Assembly: GCA_022606425.2 (NCBI GenBank)
Contig: JAHDVF020000053.1
Location: forward strand, 1,550,001-1,614,000
DNA: 64,000 nucleotides
Direction of reading: 5' to 3'
Source: Lepidostoma basale
Taxonomy: Eukaryota > Arthropoda > Insecta > Trichoptera > Lepidostomatidae
Shown here: piece by piece, positions 1 through 10,443 of the stretch
Layout of the letters: the number at the start of each line of letters is the position of its first letter
Numbering within the stretch: position 1 is the first letter of the stretch
Notes under the pieces: generated by a model
The model's database searches: none
Told to the model about the DNA's origin: nothing
What the model saw: the letters and a program-made list of their open reading frames with translations, nothing else
Program-made: the position numbers and the translations under genes

Positions 1-289
1 TTATAATCAAAGTAAAAAAAAAAATACAAATATGAACTTATTACCTATTATCTGAAATCTATTGATCCCCACCATGCCTAAGAGAAATATGATGTATCAT
101 AGATATATATCTATAATAATCTTAACACAATTTTACGATGATGAAGGAAAACCAACTAACCTTTTATAAAATGTGAATTATGTTTTGTGCAATAACAAAT
201 GTTTTAATCAAATACGTATTCACAACTCCAATTAAAGGCGAATTTAATAGAAAGAGTGGAAAAAAATATGACTTTGCTTTTTTCATATA
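1..289. other. AT-rich sequence without a recognisable feature
   Basis: The sequence is AT-rich with short homopolymer runs. I see no coding potential, repeat family or RNA gene before the retrotransposon remnant that begins near 290. Confidence 0.5.
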
Positions 290-572
290 CAATACTGAGG
301 TGGCTCTGAGGATGGGCGAGCTGAAGTGGCGATAGGCTGGCCATATCCATTGGAGAACCGACGGCCGATGGGGGAGGCAGGTTTTAGAGTGGAGACCGCG
401 TACAGGATTCCGCGGAGTTGGACGTCCCCCTGCCCGCTGGACCGACGATCTGAATAGGATTGCTGGACATGGATGGATGGGAGCGGCAATGGCTAGGGGG
501 CGGTGGCGTGCTTTGGGAGAGACCTACGTTTAGCAGTGGATGACAGACGACTGATGATGATGATGAAGATGA
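290..572 (+). mobile_element. Non-LTR retrotransposon 3' end, family R1
   Basis: One frame is open from about 342 to 533 and reads TDGRWGRQVLEWRPRTG, then GRPPARWTDDLNRIAG, and ends ...LGETYV before a stop. This matches the C-terminal tail that follows the reverse transcriptase domain in many insect non-LTR retrotransposons (WAGHxARxTDxRW...GRPxxRWxDDL). A GAT-rich tail (about 547-572) follows the stop, as expected of a target-primed insertion. Upstream sequence is missing, so this is a 5'-truncated dead copy. The family placement is by remembered motif, not a search. Confidence 0.75.
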
Positions 573-2147
573 TATATAATACGAAAAAATTTAATTTAAA
601 ATTATAAACAATAGGTCTAATTATTCCCTAGATAAAATGGTTTGAAGCTAGTTAAGAGGGCGAGGAGGCCCCCAATACACTTAACCCAACAAAGGCCTCG
701 CTAAATGGAATCTGAGATTTTCAACAGCCATAAATCCGTGAGTTGTTTATTTGATTAAATCTTGTCAATCGTTGCCTCTGAATCCTTCACCACACCTTTG
801 TCAACAAGCACACGACATAGATGGCTCTACCCCGCTTCCACAACTATGTATAAATATCAAAGAGGACGTGCAACAAATTATTAAATATAATCCAATTAAA
901 AATAGCATTTAGATTGTACATGTGAACAATTGACAGAAATAAATTAAACGTATATTTGGTACCCAATGGGATAAACAAATTAAGAAGATTTATTTTTGTT
1001 ATAGCAGAGGATCCAGGGAATCTGTTAAGTCTTCACATTCTTGATCGCAGTTCCAGCCATCTCCACATTTATTTGGCGCTCATCTCTACCCACGGTCATT
1101 ACCTTAGTTTAACCATTGTTTATTTTATGAGTTTAGATACAAATACTAAAATGTATTACTATTATATTAAATTTAGCTCAATTACATTTGTCTCACAATT
1201 CTGAGACAGTTGTTCACTACTTCAACTAAATTTAAAAACGGTTTTATGATATTTTTATCAACAAACAAATCTAAAAAAACATTCAAACAGGAAGACGGAT
1301 AATAAGTCAGGGAGCTGAAAAAAATTTACACTTTTACATTTTGTTTTACCATTCTTTAACAGAATATTTTTATACATAAACGTTTTATAAATAAAGAATA
1401 TTTTATACATAAACAAAAAAACTTACCATCACATCGTCTCTGGTACCCAAAAAGAATGTCATAATATAATATTTAATAATGTTTGTTTTTTTCTCTACAA
1501 AACGTACTGTCATTTCCTTAAGTTTACCTTATTCGGTGCTCCACGCAAATTGTATTCGGATAATGTTATATACAAACACGGCAGGCGCTGGCGTGTCAAT
1601 GGGAGTTAATTTTTCGGCTAGCGACCACGAATAGTAGAAGACTAATCATGATTGAGGCAACCCTACCGCCTCACCGACGCGCTGCCGCGGGGGTTGGCCA
1701 GGGCCCACACGTCTTCTTTATTATATCTACATTTGTAAAATATAAAACTAAATTAAACCTGCTATGCTGTACATAAGACTATCCGACCGAAAAAGAAGCA
1801 CTGAAAAATGTCGTCGAATAGGTGGCTTAGTTAAAATGGTCATTTGCGGGACATGTTATTTGAGGGACAAAAGTAGAGTGAGGTAACTATATGCAGAAGG
1901 CATAAGTAGGTGTGTCTGGAGGACTATGTCCAGCAGTGATGTAAAGTAAATAATTAACCTATTGTTGGTATGAAGCAATACCAAATGAAATCCACTCAAT
2001 CAGCGAAATTTGCTGAAAATTCCTGCAAAATTTGCCTATTAACTAAAAGCAGAGATTCTGTAAGGAGTATTGCGATATAGACAACTTTCTATGTTCGTTG
2101 CCGGTCTTCAAACAAAACATATTAATGTTATTATTTAAAAAAAATGA
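573..2147. other. Mostly unique AT-rich sequence with one CpG-richer patch
   Basis: I see no gene. The stretch is AT-rich except at about 1561-1720, where GC and CpG content rise sharply (gcgctgccgcggggg is typical). The patch matches no repeat family seen elsewhere in the window. It may be a regulatory island, but nothing in the sequence proves that. Confidence 0.35.
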
Positions 2148-2282
2148 AAATCAGATGCGGGCTGACATTATAACTATAAGAACAAAATGTCAACTAAGAA
2201 CCACAGTAATGGGAACTCTCCGATCCATTGTGTAATGGGAACAACTGAGAAAACGTTACTGGAAAGAGAGAGAGAGAGAGAA
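2148..2282 (+). mobile_element. Short fragment of non-LTR family R2, ending in (GA)n
   Basis: The text resembles the 17.3-kb R2 copy: 'aagaaccaca', then 'ctctccgatcc', then 'ctggaaagag', with internal deletions. It runs into a (GA)n microsatellite at about 2264-2281 and a T-run at 2291-2307. It is too short to be more than a relic. Confidence 0.45.
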
Positions 2283-2404
2283 TATTAATCTTTTTTTTTT
2301 TTTTTTTATAAAAAAAAGACTAATATCAAGGATTTACATCAATGATATTAGAATTTATTTTACAATCTTCAATGTGAGCAGAAAATAGCTCATTATTATG
2401 AAGA

Positions 2405-2490
2405 AGGAATCTGGTCGTGTCCAGGCTTGAACCCATGTCCCCTGGATCAGGAGCCAAGCATTCTATCCCCTAGACCACCACCCGGTTCTA
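2405..2490 (-). repeat. tRNA-derived SINE head, type C
   Basis: On the minus strand the sequence reads GGTGGTGGTCTAGGGGATAG, an A-box-like D-arm, followed by an anticodon-like arm around CTCCTGATCC, then a B-box-like GGTTCAAGCC. That is the layout of a tRNA-derived pol III promoter. No clean acceptor stem closes it, so it is a SINE head rather than a tRNA gene. A related plus-strand copy lies near 30340. Confidence 0.55.
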
Positions 2491-2659
2491 TGAATCTAAT
2501 ATGAATTAATCTAATATGAATATGAATTAAGTAGGAAGCATCAGAATCATTTACACTTTTTAGATTTTGAACGGCACATAAAACAACAATCACGTAAACT
2601 TTTTAAATTAATAAATACTATTGTACCTACAGTTATAATAATTTAATTTTAATACCCAC

Positions 2660-3420
2660 TCTCAGTACCAGCTTGTCTATGGTATACGAAGAAAAGTATT
2701 TGTTTTTTTATTCTATTATATATAATAAAACGCAAATTGATAAATTTTCTTCGTGTGTATAATAAAATGACTTATCGTTTTATTTGATGCGTTTTAATAT
2801 TAAAAAAAATATATAAATAGATCGCCCCTGCGTAACGCAAAACAGGGGTAGTTGTATACGTTCGCGGTAGTAAATCTGAGAGGTATTTGCACAAGGGTCC
2901 CCTGTCCCCGGTTTCCAGCTCCATCCCCGTACCGCTCCTCAGACTACGAGGGCTAATTGGATACGAGAGCATGTCGCAATTGTATCTCGGTTTATTGAAT
3001 CGTCGTATTGAGTTGACATTATTTTAATATGACGCCGCACGCTCTTGGGAATGTGAATATTAATATCTTAACATGTGTTTTTGTTTAAGCTCTGTGAATT
3101 TCATATATGAGTAATGAATACTATAAGCACTAAGGTTATTTACGTAAAGAGTCTAAACGTTTTTTTATACTAAAGACATTTTAACCCATCGACTGCTAAG
3201 CAAACGTTACTCTATCTGTCACCGAATAAAATGACTATTTAAAACTATATTTTCTTACAAACCAAATCATTATAATAATATTTTTATTTAAGTAACTTTC
3301 TCTAATATTAAAGAATAAAACACACATTCAAAATTCTGATGCAGCCGACTTATTATCTGACAATTGTCAGTCATACTGGTAAAGAGTTAATTAAAATGCA
3401 ATCCGCTAGCAAATTCAATG
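2660..3420. other. AT-rich sequence with a GC-richer block at 2815-2995
   Basis: The block at about 2815-2995 is much richer in GC than its surroundings and occurs only once in this window. A 66-codon minus-strand frame crosses it, but I recognise no domain. The rest is AT-rich and featureless. Confidence 0.35.
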
Positions 3421-3429
3421 ATTTGATTA

Positions 3430-3960
3430 ATTGACGTACTCTGTAAGCTGTTTCTTGAACAATGATGAAAGCTCCATATAAAATTATCTTTATGAATAAG
3501 AACGTCTGTTTTCAAGAAGTTTGATTTTATTTTATGGATATGACAAAAAACGCGCTCAGAGTGTCAGAAATGAAGACGCTCAGATATCTGGTAAGACACT
3601 GCAAGAGAGGATAACGAATACACGGATAAGGGAGATATGCGAGGTCAAGGATGTCGTTAGGTGGGGAAGATAAAATAGAAGATACTGGTATGCACACGTG
3701 AGGAGAATGGATCCATCCGGACTCCCCTTCATTGTTTGCACGGCCAGCTCCAAGGTAGACAACTCCCGGGCAGACCACCAAAAAGATGGATCGACAACTG
3801 GGAGTCGACTTCGCAGGAGGCCAATTCCTCTTAAGAAACAGGCCACTAGGCCTACACTAAGTATAAAAAGAAGAAGAAGAATATATGACATGTTTCACTT
3901 TGTTAAGGTGTAATCAAATTTGATAATATTTAACAATGCGATACTTGTCATTCCTATAAA
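3430..3960. repeat. Fold-back family II copy interrupted by an R2 insertion
   Basis: The left part (about 3450-3545) carries the family II arm: 'tttcttgaacaatgatg', 'gaacgtctgttttc', 'gaagtttgattttatttta', 'tggatatgac'. The arm resumes at 3883 with 'atatgacatgtttcac'. The interruption is the R2 retrotransposon tail at 3546-3882, and the octamer 'atatgaca' is present on both sides (3538-3545 and 3883-3890) as a target-site duplication. Confidence 0.7.
3546..3882 (+). mobile_element. Non-LTR retrotransposon 3' end, family R2, nested insertion
   Basis: Broken frames read like the C-terminal tail of a non-LTR polyprotein: a segment like EMKTLR..GKTLQER..NTRIREICEV, then DVVRWGR, then RRYWYAHVRRMD. 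The element ends in (AAG)n at about 3865-3880. The exact 8-bp duplication 'atatgaca' on both sides shows insertion by target-primed reverse transcription into a fold-back repeat. Frameshifts and stops show that it is dead. Confidence 0.75.
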
Positions 3961-4530
3961 TAAACATTTTCATTATAGACATTTCCATAAAACTTAAAAA
4001 AATTACATACCCATTCATATTAATATCCAGGAGAATTTACGTGTAAAAGCCAGGTGTATTGAGAAAATAAATCTATATGTTTCTGACACTAATAGAACAA
4101 GGGGTCGCAACTTACTGTATGCCCCAAATTACAGAACAGCAGCGCTTAGAAATTAACTTGTAGGTACTGATTCGTCTTCTAAACGAGGTAGAATTCGAGA
4201 TGGACCTCTTTATATAAGCTTTAGTGAATTTGTGAATGACGAAAATAATAAAGGCAATATTTGTCACATTTCCGTTCACATGGTTCTATGCATATATTAT
4301 TTGATGTAATTATTTTTACTTCCACTGTAATGATAAAGATTTATTCAACAAACTAATAATAATATTAATAAAAAATTCCATGGTAAAGTTATATAATTTT
4401 GGTTCTGTAAAAGAATTCTCTGTATATGAAATACCGAAAGGATGAATATATATTATAGAATACGTATAAAAACTAATATCTTACTTATCATAATATCAAT
4501 TTATTAAACTTCGCTGGCAGTACATAATTG
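3960..4530 (+). pseudogene. Possible decayed coding remnant, unassigned
   Basis: From about 4030 to 4300 one plus frame is open for roughly 95 codons apart from one stop after ...YRTAALRN, and it contains TRGRNLLYAPNYR and later GPLYISFSEFVNDENN. The composition looks protein-like for such AT-rich DNA, but I do not recognise the family. It may be another retrotransposon C-terminus or chance. The flanks are AT-rich and featureless. Confidence 0.25.
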
Positions 4531-5010
4531 TGTTCTAGTGCCAACCCTTACATATGGAAGTGAAGCTTGGAGCTAGCTAAACTAGAATGAAAGTCGGATA
4601 CAGGCCGTAGAAATAAGATCACTGAGAAGAATGTGCGTGAAAACGATAAATGATAGAATATCGAACGAAGAAATAAAAGAGATAAGGCAGATGATTGCAT
4701 TATTATTTCAATTAAAAAAGATCCCTGAGATGGTTTGGAATTAAGAGAAGAATGGTCGAGAGAAGAATGGTTTAAATGTTGTAAACTAGCAGTATGAATG
4801 GGAAAGGTGTCGTGGAAGACCAAGTAAAGCATGGCATGACGAGATTAATCAAACACTAAAAGGCGGCCACGGTCGGAAAGATTAGCTAGCGTGAGTGTTA
4901 CGATGTATGAATGTAGAGGAACCTTGAGAAGTATATCAGAATAGAGCAGTGTGGCGGTTCATTCTCTCTGCCTACTCCTTCGGGGAAACGGCGTGATTGT
5001 TAGTTAGTTA
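4530..5010 (+). mobile_element. Non-LTR retrotransposon 3' end, family R3
   Basis: Broken frames give NAVEIRSLRRMC-like sequence ('gccgtagaaataagatcactgag'), an ISNEEI-like segment, and near the end the ACMTRCMNVE-equivalent ('acgatgtatgaatgtag') and VWRFILSAYSFGETA-like text. The terminal 'tactccttcggggaaacgg' hairpin and 'cgtgattgttagttagtta' tail (4998-5010) are the R3 signature. The middle is scrambled around 4700-4860. Confidence 0.75.
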
Positions 5011-6400
5011 ATTTTCTTCGACAATGCAAAATGCTGACGTCTCAATCATTAAATTTGCGAAATAGGGATATGACAAGCAGAGCTAATATGATTGATGGTT
5101 CTTAATTCAGCAACTGATTTCTTACGCATCGAGGGACTGTTCGATTTCATAGCGAATTAATGCGTTTAGTAGACGCTTTTTTATGTGAAACATTATGTAA
5201 TAAACCATTGTTCATTTTTTTAAGGACCGAACTAGAGATAATATTTTTTTAATGTATATGCATAGATAAAATACTTACAGGTTACTTACTTGAAATAATT
5301 ATTCCTCTGTTGCCTGGGCAATCTAAATATAACAAATTATATATTTTAAATTAGATTTTTCTGATAGCATTATTTGACTTTTTATGTTCTGATGCGTATA
5401 CCCTTATTAAAACATTATGAATAATAATTAAATAAAACGATATATTCAAAAAACACTGTTTTAACCTACTTCTTTTTATACATACAGACAGGTGGTAAAT
5501 AAGATTCTATGCAAAATAGTATTACATTTATTTAATAATATTATAATCGTTTAAATCGCTAATTTTTAAAAAAGATTCAGCAAAATCATTTGATTATCTT
5601 AAAGTATTATGTTTAAAAAAACACACAACTTTGAATGAGAGGTCTGATCGGGTAAATAGGTCGATCGAATAGAGATATCGAATTAAACTGAACTGTTAAC
5701 AAAAATATGTTATGTGAAGTCAATTGCTAGTTGTATACAGACAGAAACAGAAGCTTTGTTCTGAAAATTAAAATAATGTCGAGCAACACAGTTTTTTTTT
5801 CGGTTCCTGAACTATCTTTCAGTTTCCATATTTTTACTAGTCCCTTGCTCGGTGTACTCGTTGCATGACAAAAATTAATAAATGAAATTCGTTCTGCTCC
5901 AATTTTTATCTCTTTTTCACAGAACACTCTAAATATTCTAGCTCAGTAAATACGTTATATTTCAAAATAAATCTACGTTATTTAACATTGTAACAACATC
6001 TGCTTAATAAATACATAAATGATTGCTGTTTTTAGCTCGTTTCAATTACATATTTTTAGTGAGATTTCATGAAGTCAAATAATATTATTTTTATATAAAT
6101 GTAACGGCCATCTTGCCATCTAGCTGCTGAATTTTGGGTCAAAAATATTTGAAACAAATTTAAATATTTATGAAACCAATTAATATTATTCTGGTAAAAT
6201 TTAATTTAAATAATGTACCCCAAATTTTCTACCCACACGTTATTATCAAATGAAGATAACTCCCTTTTAAATAATAAAAGAACCGCTTCTTGGTATATTA
6301 AAAAAATAACAAACTATGACGCCGATTTTTTATTTTTATTTTTTTATTTAATTTATTAAAAAAAAAACAATTCGGTTATATGGTTACATTTTTAGATCTT
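5011..6400. other. AT-rich sequence without a recognisable feature
   Basis: The DNA is long, AT-rich and non-coding, with T- and A-runs. I found no repeat family, tRNA-like structure or open frame worth reporting here. Confidence 0.45.
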
Positions 6401-6404
6401 ACTA

Positions 6405-6530
6405 TTAATTATGTATTGTTTCAGATATTTGTTATATTGAGTTGTAGTGAGATTCCATATGTATTTTGGTAGTTCATTGTAAAGTTTCAGTCCGTTGTTC
6501 AATATCCTTGATTGTCCTGTCTTAGTTAGT
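6405..6530 (-). mobile_element. Non-LTR retrotransposon C-terminal remnant, family R10
   Basis: On the minus strand an open stretch reads QSRILNNGLKLYNELPKYIW, followed by NLTTTQYNKYLKQYIINSKI and a stop. The pattern 'GLKLYNELPxxI ... KxxLKxYI' is the usual last 40-50 residues of several arthropod non-LTR polyproteins. An R3 copy abuts it on the right. Confidence 0.5.
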
Positions 6531-6900
6531 CCCCGAAAGGGTAGACAGAGATAATGGACTGCCACACTACTCTATCTTGACACACCCTCCTAGATTCTTC
6601 CAGATTCGTACACGCACATCGATTCTTACGACTTTTAACATGGGTGACTTTTAAAATTTGATTGATTTGGTCATGCCGTGTTTTCCTCGGTCTTCTTCAT
6701 TCATCCGTTAAATGTGACCAAACCAACGCAGTGATCCTTTCATAATTTTCTTCATTCAACTTTCTTCCGCTCTACATTCCGTCCTACTCGTAATATAGGA
6801 ATTTGAAACTTTATTGTACATTGTTTCAACATTGTCTAAATGATCTCACCTCTACCGCATTTATTCTGCTCTCAACTTTCTTCTACCAGTTACCAAAAAA
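6512..6900 (-). mobile_element. Non-LTR retrotransposon 3' end, family R3
   Basis: Reading the minus strand, the R3 landmarks appear in order: a LRRxxG-like segment near 6850, RWFGH-equivalent text ('ccaaaccaacg' near 6720), GRPRKTRHDQIN-equivalent ('tcatgccgtgttttcctcgg'), the tail motif 'ggactgccacac' in reverse, and the terminal hairpin near 6531-6545. The (TTAG)n tail is reduced to about two units ('cttagttag'). Confidence 0.75.
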
Positions 6901-6965
6901 AAAACAAATAAGTATTATTTAATCATATAAGTACAATAGAATCATAAATGAATTTATTCGATAAC

Positions 6966-7172
6966 GAACTAAGGTGACTAAGGTTGCTCTGAAAATAGGC
7001 TGGCTGAAGTGGTGGCCATATTTATCGGAGAAACGACAGCCGATTGAGGAAAACGGGATCTGAAGTGAAGAGCGCGCTAAGGATTTTGTAGAGTTGGACG
7101 TCTGCTTGCTTTCTGGACCGATGACACTGTAAGGATTGCTGGACGTGGATGGATGAGAGTGGCAATGGCAGT
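6966..7172 (+). mobile_element. Non-LTR retrotransposon 3' end, family R1
   Basis: This is a diverged copy of the element at 290-572: 'ggctggctgaagtgg', 'gacagccgatt', 'gttggacgtctgcttgc', 'tggaccgatgac', 'attgctggacgtggatgg'. The reading frame is broken by indels and the GAT tail is lost. Confidence 0.65.
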
Positions 7173-7199
7173 AATTCATTCAAAAGATATTACAAACAT

Positions 7200-7600
7200 A
7201 ATTACAGTTAAAGGCATCTATTTGAGAAAAGAAAAAGAATCAGGAACGCATGAGAGATGGTTCAACTTGGAGAGATGGTTCAACTAGGAAGACAAGATAC
7301 TCTTTAAAGTTAAGATTATTTTTCTTCTGAACGTACTTTCACTAATATAATAATTTTCTTCCCACTGGCATTATTCTGGCGCTGTTGGAGATATATGTAA
7401 GGAACAAAAAGGCTTACACCCTCCAGCTAATTAATCTAAAGAAATGGGCTATGCGAAACCCGTCTCTTTGAAGCTGCAGAGAATCAGACCCCAATATTCC
7501 CAAAAGAAACGCTGTGGGATAGAGTCATGGATAGCTACCATATTCTTTAATATAGAGATACCTCAGATTTTTTTCCTGAACCCTCTCCAGCATAAAGGAA
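7200..7600 (-). mobile_element. Non-LTR retrotransposon 3' end, family J (RTNL type)
   Basis: Reading the minus strand, 7600-7500 carries the RVQKRYLRYLY-like segment ('ctgagggttcaggaaaaaaa' region, 'ggtagctatccatgac'). The RTNL / PVGRAI segment near 7370 is mostly deleted. A 3' UTR ('ttgaaccatctctcatgcg') follows at 7250-7290. The same order occurs in the copies at 42090-42560 and 40505-40765. The coding frame is broken. Confidence 0.6.
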
Positions 7601-7604
7601 TGGA

Positions 7605-7742
7605 CTCCATATCACAGAACCACTTGGATAGATGCCGTTGATCAGATAATCAGCACAAAGGCCCAGCAACCACTTGTTATGAACACCCGATGTGAGTCGC
7701 CTGGGCTAGATAAACAGAGGTTCAATCAATCAATCAAGACCC
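7605..7742 (+). repeat. 3' end of an unassigned retroposon with (CAAT)n tail
   Basis: The sequence ends 'gcctgggctagataaac', 'agaggtt', then (CAAT)n at 7724-7739. A short tetranucleotide tail after a GC-rich 3' end is typical of a LINE or SINE end. There is no second copy in this window, so the family is unknown. Confidence 0.4.
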
Positions 7743-7950
7743 TATATGTGGAAGACTAGCCAGATTTTGACTCCTAGGAAAATCTAACCAGCGCGCTCGA
7801 TTAATAATGTATTATTTTGGATGGTCTTTTTAAGCTGAGCGTAAAGTTTTGAAGAGACCTAAAATATGCAGGATTATAGAGCTTAAAATATCATTAAAGA
7901 AACTTTAAGTTTTAAGGAGTTGTATGGCCATCTTATATATTAGCTTTACC

Positions 7951-8430
7951 TCAGAGAGCGCGGTTATTACCCGTGGCTCTTTCCGACTGAATTATTGCTA
8001 GGTATGCTAAGCTACCAATCATTGGAGAGAAGGAGGAATATTCACATGGGAGTTCACTTCTTTCAGCTGATTGGCGGCCGTATACAGAACTCGGATGTCC
8101 TGAGTGATGTAGGTCTATTCGTCCCTGATAATTACCTTCGTCAAAGACAGCACAGATTGTTTTATTTGCCGCACTGCAGAACCAACCTGCCAATGGTAAT
8201 GCCTGTGGGTAGGGCAATCTTATTGCTTAATCGGATCGCCTCGGAAGTCGACATATTTCGTGATAGTGTGAGTTGCCTCAGGGATGCAATATCAATGTTA
8301 TGATTTTTTCTTATTCTTAATCTTTTTTTTAATGCTTCTCTTTTTATAATGTAATTGCAAACGATCTGAAATTGTATGTCTATAATGTTTGTGATTTTTA
8401 TCAAAATAAATGAAAATGAAAATGAAAATT
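7951..8430 (+). mobile_element. Non-LTR retrotransposon 3' end, family J, best-preserved frame
   Basis: An open frame runs from 7951 to 8301. It reads RGYYPWLFPTELLLGMLSYQ, then QSLERRRNIHMGVHFFQLIG, then DVGLFVPDNYLRQRQHRLFY, then CRTNLPMVMPVGRAILLLNR, and ends CLRDAISML. This is the conserved region after the reverse transcriptase domain of a CR1/Jockey-type polyprotein. An AT-rich 3' UTR and a tail of AATGAA units (8406-8430) follow. The 5' truncation at about 7950 removes RT and endonuclease. The ORF is intact but only about 115 codons, so it is not an active protein. Confidence 0.8.
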
Positions 8431-8690
8431 AAGGTTAATATTTTTCCCAAAAGGTGTAATTTATTATGTCATATTTGTGCACGTTTAATAATGAAGGTAT
8501 TTATAATATATTATTATTCTGCGGAGGAATAGATCATAGAGCTCAAGTCAGCACGAATTAAAGGGCGCTCTGACAGTTAAGTCACGCACGACCCAAGGAT
8601 GAATGTCATAACTGGTGAATTAGATATGAGGCAGCGATAGAAAATAAGATTTCATACATGATGGTATCAGTTTCACATTTATATTCGTTG
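8431..8690. other. AT-rich unassigned spacer
   Basis: No repeat, tRNA-like element or open frame could be supported here. Confidence 0.4.
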
Positions 8691-8692
8691 AA

Positions 8693-9025
8693 AATATAAT
8701 ATTTATTTCTTCCATGTTCGCCATACTTTGTGTTGTAGATGATTTATTTGTCTTTTTCTTTTTTATATGCATACTTTGTACATACAATTACATATCAGAC
8801 ATATTTCGGACAACCGGTCCTTCTTCAGTGATACATATTATAAAAATACATTTAAAAAATATTATTTAAATTTTTCTAAAATATTTTAAATATGTAACCT
8901 TATTATATGTATCACTGAGGAAGGAACGGTTGTCCGAAACATGTCTGATATGTATTTTTTTTTTTTTAAGTTAGTGATGTATATACAAAGTATATAAAAG
9001 ATAAAAAGACAAATATAATATTTAT
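8693..9025. repeat. Fold-back retroposon, family III, with 14-bp flanking duplication
   Basis: Two inverted arms carry the motif CUGANGA-A-GGAC..GUCC-GAAA, once on the minus strand (8804-8828, CTGAAGAAGGACCGG) and once on the plus (8915-8940, CTGAGGAAGGAACGG). The outer arms match too (ctttttcttttttatatgc against gtatataaaagataaaaag). The left side has an extra tail of about 40 bp. The 14-mer aatataatatttat occurs exactly at 8693-8706 and 9012-9025, consistent with target-site duplication, although it is AT-rich. Confidence 0.7.
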
Positions 9026-9079
9026 ATTTGACAGCGGTAAGTATTTCTTACTAGACTGACATACTCGTATAATAATTGA

Positions 9080-9335
9080 TTCTTATGATCTTGCCACGTT
9101 TTTCTTGGTTTTACTCTTTTTATTTAAATTACTTACATAAACACTATATAAACATTCTTTTATTAATTCATTCTTTTCCTGTTTTCAACCATCCTTTGAA
9201 TATTTTGTTCGTAACAGTTTCATTCGCACTGCATTCACTTCTTATATTTGCATTTTACACTATCATTTAGCACACATTTGTCTAAGATATTTCATTTCTA
9301 CTGCTTCTATTCTATATAATGAGTTTTTTGTTAAA
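9080..9335 (-). mobile_element. Non-LTR retrotransposon fragment, family R3
   Basis: Minus-strand R3 landmarks are present: a TWQDH-like segment ('gatcttgccacgtttttctt'), an RWFE-like stretch ('aaccatcctttgaatatttt'), 'ttgttcgtaacagtttcatt' (NEIVTNK-like), and an MRYLRQMC-equivalent ('gtctaagatatttcatttct'). The 3' hairpin and tail are missing. Confidence 0.6.
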
Positions 9336-9479
9336 ATACTTTCGGTAATGGTAATACGTACGGTTTAAGCTATTTGGTTCAACTGTCGCATTACCAATAA
9401 TAACAGTTGAATCAATGACGGTTAGTTAACTCTTGCTAAGAAACCGACTAGTTGAACTATCACAGCTTATTATATCAGG

Positions 9480-9680
9480 GAGCGGACTCTGCGGAGCATT
9501 AATATCTGGAGATGAGGATTGCACGTGAAGCCTCTGCTAGGCCTGAGACGCTCCTATCTGATCTCATTTGCATCTAATCACATCGCCATTGTTGTAACTT
9601 GCAGTCAATTTGGGATACCCGACACTGATTGTATTCCGACAATTTCACGCAACCATTGTGTCCGGCAGAATAAATATTGA
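9480..9680. promoter_or_regulatory. Candidate regulatory island with POU and Sox matches
   Basis: This GC-richer, non-repetitive block sits in AT-rich DNA. It contains ATTTGCAT, a POU octamer match, at 9566-9573, a Sox-like CCATTGTTG at 9586-9594 and a second CCATTGTG at 9653-9660. Sox and POU proteins act together at many animal neural enhancers. Such short matches also occur by chance, and conservation cannot be judged from one sequence. Confidence 0.25.
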
Positions 9681-10185
9681 GTGATGTTTTAATCATAGTA
9701 ATTTCAATTTATACAAAACGGTTTGTTGCGAATTAGTAAATGAAGTTGTGATCTCTTATCTTGATATTTATGATAATTAAGTGAGTAAGAAAACGTTAAA
9801 GTTTTTCTCATTTTTTATATATTTTGTATATATAATGAGTTTGATGATGCCCTGAAGGTTTCTTTATAATAATTATTCGTTATCTGTCCCAAATCAATGG
9901 CGCAATCTTATTTATTTTTAAGCAAAAACAAAAGTTTTTATGTTATAATTATAATAAATTTTATAATATTCATTCCGTGATATTCAGTAGCACGAAGATG
10001 AATTGGATGATTGCGTTTGAATGTATGGAGTTTTAGTGAATTACTTTATGCTGAGTGAAGCGGGTTGAATATATGCGCGATAGGCATAGACAGGCAGCCA
10101 AGATTCACCAGGTTATTATTATAATTACACTTGGTATCAAAAGTGTACTTTTTTAGATGTGTACATAATATGTTGATGTTACCGT
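9681..10185. other. AT-rich sequence without a recognisable feature
   Basis: No coding frame, repeat family or RNA-like structure was recognised. Confidence 0.4.
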
Positions 10186-10443
10186 CTATCGTTCACGGCT
10201 GAACGTATGCCTATCCCAATGCACGCCACTGCTCTCTTTCCGTCGCCACTCTCATCCATCCAGGTTTAACAATCCTTATAAGATCGTCAGTCCAGCGGGC
10301 AGAGGCATGTCCAACTCTTCGGAATCCTGTTCAGGGTCTCCATTCCAGAAACCGTCTCCTCCATCAGCCGTCGGTCTTCCCAGAAATATGGCCAGCCCAC
10401 ATGGCTGCCAACGCAGCCCGCTTATCCTCAGAGCCACCTCGGC
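10186..10443 (-). mobile_element. Non-LTR retrotransposon 3' end, family R1
   Basis: On the minus strand the copy reads in order: the gctctgaggat start, RWAGHI-like text ('tgggctggccatatttc'), TDG (gaccgacgg), a WR.RTGFR.VGHASAR-like segment, and WTDDLIRIVKPGW ('tggactgacgatc'). It is the third R1 copy here. Small indels break the frame. Confidence 0.75.

Noticed and set aside
2264..2307. (GA)n and T-run as a regulatory GAGA element
   Set aside because: It sits at the end of an R2 fragment and looks like simple-sequence expansion; no other promoter signs are near.
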